64,000 bases of DNA, from positions 8,246,101 to 8,310,100 of the forward strand of contig NC_003074.8 of NCBI RefSeq assembly GCF_000001735.4, read 5' to 3'. The position numbers and the translations under genes are program-made. This DNA is from Arabidopsis thaliana. Taxonomy: Eukaryota; Streptophyta; Magnoliopsida; Brassicales; Brassicaceae. Every line of letters starts with the position of its first letter. Within the stretch, counting starts at the first letter, position 1. The notes under the pieces were generated by a model. The model ran no database searches. It saw nothing but the letters and a program-made list of their open reading frames with translations, and was not told where the DNA came from. Below, piece after piece: positions 1 through 9,055 of the stretch.

Positions 1-1081
1 TTTCATATGAAGTATTAGATAACAAGTTGATGAACAAATTAAGTAACAAGTTAGGCAAATATCACATTTTATTTGGTCATCAAGCACTATTTCTTAATTA
101 TGTGAACAATCATAGATATACTAATTGATGCCAGGGTATTATTACAATTACTCAAATATTTAATGTGCTTATATGCTAAATTCGTTATACAAATCGTATA
201 ATATAATTTATATTTTTTCAGCATCAGAATGTTGAAAAATGACTAAATGAAGAGCTACAACTTGTCACACACAATTTGGTTCTCTTTCTCTCATTTTTAG
301 TCGATGAATGGGCAGTTAGGTCTTCCACTTCCAATCAAAACTTTTTTGATTTTTGGTTTCAGATATATTCACATTCTTCTATATATAAAAAATCCATTTC
401 TTCCCTTTTCATTTTTTTTTCATTCTCATTAGCACTTTTTCCGCTCACAGCAGGAACAAAAATTTGATTAATAAATTTCGCAAAACAAAATTGTCCACTT
501 TGGAACTATTAAATATTTCAGTGTTGATTTGGGTTAAATTTTCATTATTGATGTTCGTTAAATTTTTAGAATTATTTTCTGAAATCAGATTACGTGGACC
601 AGTGTTTGTAGTTTAATGGTTTTACTTAACAATATATCACCACATTATCATTAGACTTATGTATTCACTCTAGTTTTCTCTGGCCATCACTATATTTAGT
701 TTGGGCTTTAAATTGGGCTTCGAAGCCCAGCTATACTCTTTTCGCATAGCCACTTTAGGAACAATTCATTTATTTCATTTTTTTGACTTTAGGAAACAAT
801 TCATTTAATTATAACTTCTACATTTTTTTATTTTATTTTTGTCAACACGAACTTCTACATTTATTTACAGAAAGAAGAGAAACCAAGTCCCATGCCCAAT
901 TATTCCTACCGAGACTTTTAGTTAAATTACAAGCAAACAGAATACATATCATTGAATGTGTAAGTGTGAAAATGGACGAAAATAGGTATAGCCAGAGACA
1001 TTTATATGCATTCATGAATTTGTTAGTATTTCTTACTGTTTCGATTGCATGTGACTTCTTTAATTTTGAAGATTATCATTA
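1..1081. other. Gene-poor AT-rich intergenic DNA
   Basis: No ORF here has convincing codon use or a recognisable family; the open frames are AT-rich chance frames. It holds a perfect 16-bp palindrome at 714-729 (listed separately) and pyrimidine-rich tracts. It ends at the left copy of the 159-bp direct repeat. Confidence 0.5.
714..729. promoter_or_regulatory. Perfect palindrome with two divergent TGGGCT boxes
   Basis: The sequence TGGGCTTCGAAGCCCA is a perfect 16-bp inverted repeat. TGGGCT/AGCCCA boxes are TCP-type (site II) promoter motifs in plants. No gene start is visible close by, so a regulatory role is inference only; another TGGGCT-like box lies just upstream at about 700. Confidence 0.3.
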
Positions 1082-1240
1082 TCTCCAACACTACATAGAG
1101 CATTTCTATATATGCATACACTATTCTTTCAGTTTATTACTATTAATGTTGTATATCACCCGCAAGTCCAAACACACATATAAATATTGAAACTGTTGGT
1201 GGATATTTTTTCCGTATGATTCTTTTATCAAGCTTAATTA
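1082..1240. repeat. Left copy of a perfect 159-bp direct repeat
   Basis: This stretch starts TCTCCAACAC and ends AGCTTAATTA. It matches 2746-2904 base for base as far as I can compare by eye. The two copies flank the CACTA-like element. Perfect identity over 159 bp of AT-rich, apparently non-coding DNA implies a recent duplication. Confidence 0.9.
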
Positions 1241-2745
1241 CATCAATTAAATAGTATCACAAGTATAAATGGTACAAGTTTAAATTACTTATAAGCAAAT
1301 GACACAAAATAAATAATTAAACATCAATTATAATAAGTGATGTATAAATTAACATGTTTAGCGTCACTTCAATCAAATTGATAGAAATTTGTATTAGTTT
1401 GCATCATTTTAACAAATTGATACAAAAATCTGTATTTACACCAATTAAATAACCGATGTATTCACTTAATTTTATTAACATCAGTTTATAAAAATGATAT
1501 AAAATTATACATCAATAAGAAGTGATGCTAATAAGTTTTTCTGTATTTTAATTTAAACAAAAAACTAACTTGAATTTATTGTAGATGACGAGAAATTGTT
1601 ATTACCATAAATAAATAATCATATTGGGTTAATAATTTATTATTAATTTCTATATTTTCCCTCAAAATCAGCTAACTAAATATATTTGTTTCCTTCACTA
1701 TAAATCCTGCTTTCACGCTCACGATCTTTTCTTACAGTTTTGTATCCAAAAACGTTTTTAGAATATCTTCAAATTAGTTTTTGAAATCTCATAACTCTCA
1801 TTCAATTCTTCATCTTCAACGACAAGTACTTTCTTATTTTTCTATCATTCTATCTTTCTCTTTTTCTTAACCATTGCTCAGTTTTTTTCTTTTCTTTTAT
1901 TTTCAGAAATCTGCCATTGATCATTAGGACTGTTTGTTTTCCTACACAGTTTGGAGAAACACAAAGTAAAGGTACTCTATCACTTTCTTTTAAAAATACT
2001 TACAAATGGTTATTCTTATTCCGACCAAAACAATTCTATAAATTTTCAAACAATTAATCTCTTTTTTATTTTGTACAGCAGAAACTCAAGTGTGATGAGG
2101 ATTCAAGGGATATAAGTTATAACCAAAGTATGATTTTGATTCTGTAAATGGAAGAGAGATGGCATAGAAGAAGAACTGGTATTTTTCAAGAAGAACCAAC
2201 AGTTAATGGAAGGAAGAAGCATGGAACAGAAGAAAGATGTGTTTAAACATGAAGAAACCAAAACCAAATTATGATTATTTTTTTGCTTATCTTATATAAA
2301 GATTTATTGTTCATGTAAAATATTTTATAAAATCTTGATAAAATTTTAGTAGATATTCCAACGAGTAATTATCCACAATGATCTGTTATTTTTTAAAAAA
2401 AGAAATAAATAAAATAATTATTCAAAATATTAATAACATTATATTAATAATTATATATATATTATTTAAATCAATTATTTAAACCGAAACAAATACTAAC
2501 ATCACTTAAATAAATTGATGTAAACATTACATCATTTTTAGTAACTGATACAATATTGATATCAATTACAATAATCGATGTAATTATTTTGATTATTTAC
2601 ATCGGTTACTAATTAACCGATGCAAATTATTTGCATCAACAATATTTAAGTCACTTATTTAAATGATACAAAATTCTTTTACATCACTTTTAACTAATGC
2701 AAATATTTATAATAAATGATGTAAAACAACCTTTTTTTTGTAGTG
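1241..2745 (+). mobile_element. Non-autonomous CACTA-like (En/Spm-type) DNA element, 5' end lost
   Basis: The right end, 2731-2745, reads CTTTTTTTTGTAGTG, the reverse of the CACTACAAAAAAAAG terminus used by plant CACTA transposons. Both flanks of the element are crowded with short subterminal repeats of the type ACATCAATT / GATGTAAAT in both orientations (about 1241-1540 and 2490-2725), as expected for transposase-binding repeats. The matching CACTA terminus is absent at the left, where the left 159-bp repeat abuts directly. No transposase ORF is present. The centre (about 1690-2300) instead looks like a small spliced transcription unit. CACTA assignment rests on terminus and subterminal pattern only. 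Confidence 0.55.
1690..2300 (+). ncRNA. Possible small spliced transcript inside the CACTA-like element
   Basis: A TATA-like CACTATAAAT at about 1697 is followed by a pyrimidine-rich leader. Plausible acceptors lie at about 1905 (TTTTCAG) and 2080 (TTGTACAG), with a donor-like AAAGGTACT at about 1970. The last exon-like part holds a 32-codon ORF at 2148-2246 that begins MEERWHRRR and is rich in Arg, Lys and Glu. The layout resembles a host-like gene carried by a non-autonomous element. Coding status is uncertain; it could equally be a decayed remnant or a non-coding RNA. Confidence 0.3.
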
Positions 2746-2904
2746 TCTCCAACACTACATAGAGCATTTCTATATATGCATACACTATTCTTTCAGTTTA
2801 TTACTATTAATGTTGTATATCACCCGCAAGTCCAAACACACATATAAATATTGAAACTGTTGGTGGATATTTTTTCCGTATGATTCTTTTATCAAGCTTA
2901 ATTA
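2746..2904. repeat. Right copy of the 159-bp direct repeat
   Basis: Identical to 1082-1240. It follows immediately after the GTAGTG end of the CACTA-like element. Unique DNA resumes at 2905, where the left copy instead runs into the element. Confidence 0.9.
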
Positions 2905-4370
2905 TATAGACCTTACCTTGACCGAGTTTGTTTCTTATCCACATGCCAATTTAGAATATTTGTTCGTGCGGGTTTTATGAAACAAATGTTATTGATGAAA
3001 GAAATAAATGTAGCTTTAGGAGGCTAAAGTCTACGATGAGCTGTAGTCCCAAAGTTCTTTTTCGTCTGTTATAAATTCACTAGTGAATATTCTTAAGTCA
3101 GTAGGATTCTCACATGTTCTCGAAATCCTATAAAACATTAATGCTCCTGATCAGCTTATAGAAAACGAATGACAATAGTTCTTTATCTAAATCCATAAAA
3201 CATAATGGTATACTTGTTTTACTATATATTATCTGCATGATCTCACTAAAAAGAGACTACGCCAAAAGGAAGTCAGCCTACATAATAACAAATCTATTCA
3301 ACTTCCATAATATCATTTTTCTTGAGGCTATAATTATTTTCCATTGCATATATAGAGAGTTTTGATCCATCGTGATTCGTTAAACGTTCTATTATATCCT
3401 AAAAAACGATATGGCAATAGCTAAAACCGAACTTATAAAACGCGGTTTCAATCGGTCCATAGAAGTTAAAGGGTACCGGTGTGAACGAAGTAAGTTTATG
3501 GAGGTGAATATTATTTTGTCGGTTCTGAAATTGAATACAGTAAAATATTAATTTTAGCAATCCTAAGAGTAGCAGGCGATCGCTCATCGATCGTATTTTT
3601 TTCTAAGTTTTATTTTGTTTTTGTTAAAGCATATTTTTCTAAGTATAGAAACCATCGAAATCAATTTCAGTTTTGGGGAGAACTCATAATAAATTTCATA
3701 AATGCTATTTAATTAATGAGAGCAATTTGTATATTCTTAATTGTTTTACCTACTTTAAGCACAACCACAAGTCCACAACTCCTTAGTGAATGCTTCTTTT
3801 AAAAAATTTGGTTTTATTATTTTGTAGGTATTACATGTTCACATTCAAAATATATTTCACACTATATTAGATTAAATTTAACTAAGCTTTAATATTTCAC
3901 TAGCTCCTACTAGCCTTCCAATTTTTACAATTTTACTTTGCAATTTTTACTCTCGATCCAAACAAATAAGTACTTTTTTGTACTATATTCAAAGATGAAC
4001 AACTTTATATTTTTCTTGAACAAAAATGAAATTGAATAGAGAGAAACTAGCTACCCTAACTAGTCACTCGAAACCTTATAAATAACACCTTCTGTAGTTT
4101 GTTTTCCTATGAAGAATATTTTTCAACTTTATCTATTATATTATCCTTTGTTAAACTTTCCCTGAAAATTGTTAGAAAATAAACTAATTAAAATAATTCT
4201 AAGCATGACGTTTTTGTAGTTATTAATTCATGTTACATTAGACGCACGAATTTAATTATAATACACACCCCCGTAATTAAGTACATTAAAGACCCTAAAG
4301 TATATATATTAACCATTGATAAAACAATTTAGCCCTAATTAGTGTCCGTTCACACACATAATCTTTCCTT
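2905..4370. other. Intergenic DNA upstream of URO
   Basis: No supported gene. Open frames here are short and AT-rich. The last few hundred bases are the presumed promoter of the zinc-finger gene at 4479. Confidence 0.5.
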
Positions 4371-4374
4371 TAGC

Positions 4375-4383
4375 TTATATATA
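4375..4383 (+). promoter_or_regulatory. TATA box of the URO gene
   Basis: TTATATATA lies about 100 bases before the start codon at 4479 in an otherwise mixed-composition stretch. That spacing gives a leader of roughly 70 bases. No competing TATA lies nearer the start. Confidence 0.5.
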
Positions 4384-4478
4384 CGCTGGTGTGTGTTTTT
4401 AAGAAGCTTCATACACTCATTTTCAAAACATTGAATACTGAGACTTGAGAGAGATCCCAACAGAAGAAGAAGAGAGAG

Positions 4479-4997
4479 ATGAACCACCGGGACAAACAAA
4501 TTGATTCCGGCTCTGGCTCTGGAGAAAACCGCCGGACTTATGACTGCGACATCTGCAAGAGAGGTTTCACGAATCCTCAAGCCCTCGGTGGTCACAATAA
4601 CATCCACCGCAGGGAACGCGAAAGATACCCCTCCTCCTCTTCTTCTTCTCACTCATTTCCATTTTCTCTTCCGTTACCATCTCAGTCTCCCTCCTCCTCC
4701 ACAAACTTCACAAACCCTCCTCCTTATTTTCCGACCATTGAGTCATACCTACACCAAGGGTCTCAGCCACCTATTAACCCTAGCCACAACACACAATACT
4801 TTGGATCATCATCATCATCAAGAGGAGGAGGGAGATTTGCTCAAGGGGCGTCTCATGATCTTAATTTGAGCTTAGGGCTCGGATCCATGAATGAAGATGA
4901 TGACACTCACCGGAGCCCACCAGAGACCGGAGGTTCTCAACCTCAAGATGGTGATCTTGATCTTGATCTTCGACTCGGCGGTCATCGTCATCATTAA
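4479..4997 (+). CDS. URO: C2H2 zinc-finger EAR repressor, URO (UPRIGHT ROSETTE, At3g23140)
   Basis: This single-exon gene encodes 172 aa. One C2H2 finger sits at residues 21-46 (C23, C26, H39, H43) and contains the plant-specific QALGGH motif at 34-39. A Ser/Pro-rich middle follows. Two EAR-type repression motifs come next: DLNLSLGL at 127-134 and DLDLDLRL near the C-terminus (about 159-166). The architecture is that of the SUPERMAN-type single-finger family of nuclear transcriptional repressors. The start at 4479 is the first ATG after a TATA box at about 4375, and an overlapping +1-shifted frame of 122 codons is a shadow. Recognition as URO rests on family, size and position next to ETR2; from memory, altered URO expression changes auxin-related plant architecture. 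Confidence 0.9.
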   Translation: MNHRDKQIDSGSGSGENRRTYDCDICKRGFTNPQALGGHNNIHRRERERYPSSSSSSHSFPFSLPLPSQSPSSSTNFTNPPPYFPTIESYLHQGSQPPINPSHNTQYFGSSSSSRGGGRFAQGASHDLNLSLGLGSMNEDDDTHRSPPETGGSQPQDGDLDLDLRLGGHRHH

Positions 4998-6002
4998 GCT
5001 TGCAGCGGTTTCCCTCACGTTCGATCCACGTAACCATATACAATATATATATATAGTTGAAAGTTAATCACCGTATAGTGCATGATGTTTATTGTGGTGT
5101 TTATATATGTTTTCAATATATATGTAGTATGATCAAAATATGTTGGACTTGGAGTCATGTTTTTATCATGATCGTATGAAGTTTGGGTTTGTATAATTCA
5201 AGACTATATTTTTCACTTAAAAATTATAGATCAAATAGGTTAATTTGAGTAATGTTTTTGTTATACCTTTTTCAAAAAGAAAAAAAAATGTTCTTGTTGT
5301 CTGAAGTTGGGTTTGTATAGTACAGGATTATTGTTCTTTTCCATAACTATATATTAGTGTAGATCTATAGATCAAGTAGTTTTGCGTAATATGTTCTAAT
5401 AATTAGTTACGTTGTATGAAATTTGGGTTTGTATAATCAAAGACTATCTATCATTCTCTTGTATAATATTTTACATGAATTTACATTTCAAGTGGGTTTG
5501 TATGAATTTACATTATAAAGTAAGTTTAAACTTATATTATGAATGAATTCGAACTGCAATGGGATAAACATTATATGCGTTTTAATAATAGGTTGGTGAA
5601 GTTTATAATTTACACCATTTGAAAAGCCTTCCAAATTTAGAAACTACATTTTTGCAGACCCATGTGAGCTCATATGAATCAATCATAGCCTTGATGTTGT
5701 AAAACAAATTATGATTATAAAAATGTGATAGTATATTACATGCATAAAAAATAAAGGAGAGTAAATGAAAGTCAAATCTGGGTTTTATGAACTGAAAGTT
5801 GAAGTTTAGAAGTAGAAGTAGCGATCAAAGTATGACCAGTTAAAAGGCCCAATATCATTTGGAGGTTTGATTTTTGGGTTCGTAAATTTCAAGAGCCAGA
5901 TTATGATTTGCTGGGCTTAAAAATCATGGAAAAATTGAAATGACGGTGTTAAAATATATAACTCAAATTAAAGATTTTAATTGGGTGTAGTAGGCTGATT
6001 TT
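4998..6002. other. 3' flank of URO and intergenic DNA
   Basis: AT-rich, no gene supported. Variants of GAAGTTTGGGTTTGTATA recur at about 5178, 5304, 5418 and 5492, so the stretch contains a degenerate short tandem repeat of roughly 60-130 bp spacing. Confidence 0.4.
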
Positions 6003-7240
6003 TTTATAAGAATCTTGTCTATAGATGCTTCAAGGTTATGCCTTATAGTACTGGTTGTAAAACACCACTATCTAATTTTGAAGCTGGTCAGAACTATAAG
6101 GTATGTTGTTGTTGGCCTTGTTGCTAATGAAGATTATAACATTCTGTTGTTGCATTTTTTTTTTTTTTTTTGTGTTAAATATATATATTTTTTTTGCATA
6201 TTTATTGTTGCATATTGTGTTGCATATTTAGTAATGGTTACATTCCCTGTTATCGGAGATCCAAGATAATACGGCTCTTGTGGCATGGACTACTACTCCA
6301 TGGATTCTTCCAAGTAATCTTGCTTTGTGTGTCAATGCAAAGTTTGTCTATCTTAAGGTTCGTCAACAACACTGGAAAAGTCTACATTGTTGCTGAATCT
6401 CGGTTGTCATCGCTTCCTAGTGATAAGCCTAAGGCCGGCTTAACTAATGGAACTTACTAGTGATACCATAATGCGAAAGGTGCTAATTAAGCTTGACAGT
6501 GAAGAGGATTCTTATCAAGTTTTGGAAAATTTTAATGGAGATTCCTTGGTTGGGAAGAAGTATGAACCTTTGTTTGATTACTTTTAGCGATTTCTCAAGT
6601 GTGACTTTTCGACTAGTAGCAGATGATTATGTCATGAATGATAGTGGTACTGGTATTGTCCATTGTGCTCCTGTCTTTGGTGCAGATGACTATCGTGTTT
6701 GTCTTGAGAACGAGATAATTAAGAAGGTTAGATTTGACAACATCTTCCTTATATCACCACCTTTAACATTAAGTTTATTTTCTTTCTTGTTTAAGTTTAC
6801 AGTATCTTCAAGAACCCATGTTCATGACACATTTTGTTCATGTGTTGTTTAGATTGTCAGAGATTTCAAACGTCCAGATGGTTTGAAAGATACAGAGATT
6901 GATGCAGCTGTAGATAGTACATATCTTAATTAAAAATACCACTTCTCTATGCTCTATTGTTGAGGAAACATATAATATTTGCATTCGTTCATGGTTCAGA
7001 TATGATGTTATGGTAATTCTTGATCTACGAGAAGATGAATCTTTGAAAAACGAAGGTGTTGCCCGTGAGGTAAATAAATGTAACCGAAGCGATTAATGGT
7101 CATATATAAGTTGTATATTTGATATATGGGTTTCCTTCTCATTGTGCTCATGCATTGAAAAGCACCCTGTTATGACTGTGGTTCTAGGAGAACATTTGCA
7201 TTTGACAGTCGGTGACTAATTGTTAAGCAAGAAGAACGCA
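6003..7240 (+). pseudogene. Isoleucyl-tRNA synthetase pseudogene, truncated, introns retained
   Basis: Several separate stretches read as cytosolic Ile[20 protein letters not shown] lies at about 6038-6095. VTFPVIGDP followed, out of frame, by [17 protein letters not shown] lies at about 6236-6340. VADDYVMNDSGTGIVHCAP and FGADDYR of the editing domain lie at about 6618-6700. RDFKRPDGLKDTEIDAA lies at about 6858-6912. Further on are VMVILDLREDESLKNEGVAR at about 7006-7068 and VVLGEHLHLTVGD at about 7178-7218. Frameshifts and stops separate the pieces, and large central and N-terminal parts of a roughly 1,200-aa enzyme are missing. Intron-like DNA remains between pieces (for example 6100-6234 and 6730-6850), so it arose by DNA duplication and not by retroposition. 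The parent is presumably the nuclear cytosolic IleRS gene elsewhere in the genome. Confidence 0.85.
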
Positions 7241-8630
7241 TGAGAGCCTTTTAAAGTGTTTTCTTCTAGATCGTTGCAAAAAGTTAAATGTCTCTTGAGA
7301 CTTTGTACTCATTCTATAGATAAAGATGGGATTTATTACAAAAACAACAAGAAACTTTGTTACTTGTGGAAATTCAAAATTATCCGAACTAGCTTCACAA
7401 AATATGCTCAAGAGTTTCAATGTATTTTTTTTTGTTCTGTAATTGTATGACTCCGTTTGAAGCATCAAGATTATGGTTATAGGTAGTGATGCTAAAACTC
7501 TCTGTTGTTACAGTGACCACTAAAAACACCAACAAAAAAAACTTAGGTAACGTGTCGTCTAAAAACTTCTAGGTTCAATTTCTTTAGATAGTACTATCAA
7601 TAAATAAAATAAATATGTACAAAGGCTTTAAACAATGATGTTTTTCAAAGATGATTGGTAGATACTAATTAGAGCTTCAATATAAAAGAACACATGCGAT
7701 TCTGACATTCTGTGGTCTAACATGGTTTCTTCTAGAGTCAAAACCATACAATTAAAAGTTAGGAAAGTAATAGCAATGTGGTTTCAAATATATACTCATT
7801 ACTCTTTAGATTCATGTATGGTGAAGGAAACATTATAATAAAATCAAAGATCACAGTTTTGTAGGTCCCTCATATTAATCAACATCTTAAGGCGTTATAC
7901 ATATCTTCTTTTTGTAAATATTTGACTAATTAAAATATCTAATTAGAGTATTAGACTAATCTCATCAAATATCCGACTACTTGTGTCAGTTCAAAACACA
8001 GTGATTACGTTAGATTTTGTGCTCTTTTGTTTATAAACAAAGCTAATTTAAGAAATATATGATCTATTTGCCTCCTTGGTCTTAATTTTATACTTTCTTG
8101 GAATAAAACACATTTATTAAAATAATTTTTAGGTTCCTAGATTCATGTCATGTGGCTTGATAGTTTCCAACAATTATACCAATATTTTACTCATTCATAT
8201 ACAAATAAACAAGCTTTATTCTATTCTTCAGTCTCATGATATACGGGATTTTGATAAAATTCAGAGTACCCATTAATTATTCTATGTTACAGCTTGTAAT
8301 AAGTTAAATTTATAAAACGTACAAGTTGAGGAAATAACAAATGTTTTCAATATTAAATGATTTATTAATACATTAGTGACCAAAAAATTATTAAGTGTAA
8401 GAAAAAAAACACAACTCAGAAAAAATTCAAAAGACCGTCTAAGTTCGGTTCATGTAAGAACAAGTGGGACCTCTTTAAGTTTCTAAATCAGAGAATAAAG
8501 AAGAAGAAAAAATCTCAAAACCTTCCTCTAAAACCAACGGCTCCTACCTTTACTTACACCCTATACATACACTTCTCTTTTTATCCTCCATCGGCGGCTT
8601 ATGGCGGTTTTCCGGCACTAATCATCTCCG
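7241..8630. other. Intergenic DNA and ETR2 promoter region
   Basis: After the pseudogene there is a short stretch (7250-7450) with open frames on both strands but no recognisable protein. The remainder is AT-rich. The last 300 bases are presumed ETR2 promoter, including a GGCGGC motif at about 8593. Confidence 0.4.
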
Positions 8631-8633
8631 GCA

Positions 8634-8643
8634 TATATAAATA
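8634..8643 (+). promoter_or_regulatory. TATA box of ETR2
   Basis: TATATAAATA stands in a C/G-richer context about 420 bases before the ETR2 start. Transcription beginning about 30 bases downstream would put the upstream ORFs at 8801-8904 and the leader intron at 8925-9021 inside the 5' UTR. Confidence 0.6.
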
Positions 8644-8800
8644 AACGTACTTCACGTTTTTTTATATAACTTCAAAGTAGTTTCAGATTTGTCTCTATCT
8701 CTTCACTTTTAAGTCTTCTGGTTTTGTCATCACCAGCTTTTTTTGTTCTGTCTCTGTCTTTCTCTTTGTGTATTTTTATTCTCGTCATCGTTGTTCTTCT

Positions 8801-8904
8801 ATGAGAGGAAGATCGGAATGTCGAAGAGAATTAGAAGATTCTCGTACATCACTTCGTTGGAATTTCACAGGTCGATGAGAGATCTGAGAACTGTTTCATT
8901 TTGA
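8801..8904 (+). promoter_or_regulatory. Two overlapping upstream ORFs in the ETR2 leader
   Basis: An ATG at 8801 opens a 25-codon ORF ending TGA at 8876-8878. A second ATG at 8818, in another frame, opens a 28-codon ORF ending TGA at 8902-8904; it reads MSKRIRRFSYITS and so on, and has a further in-frame ATG at 8875. Both lie in the first leader exon, before the splice donor at 8925. A minimal ATG-GAC-TAA follows at 9028-9036, after the leader intron. Upstream ORFs usually reduce main-ORF translation, so translational control of this receptor is plausible but unproven. Confidence 0.5.
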
Positions 8905-9055
8905 TCCAAACTCATCTCTTTCAGGTATTCCAAATTTTTCTTTCTCTGTTCTTTCTACTATTACCCAAATTAAAGTTTTGATTTTTATTTCTCACTCTGT
9001 TTCTTGTTTTTCTAATTGCAGAGTATAATGGACTAAGCATTTTTTTTCTCCGAAG

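Noticed and set aside
4501-4869. 122-codon plus-strand frame overlapping URO
   Set aside because: Overlaps the zinc-finger ORF in another frame; Leu/Thr/His-rich shadow of Ser/Pro codons with no domain.
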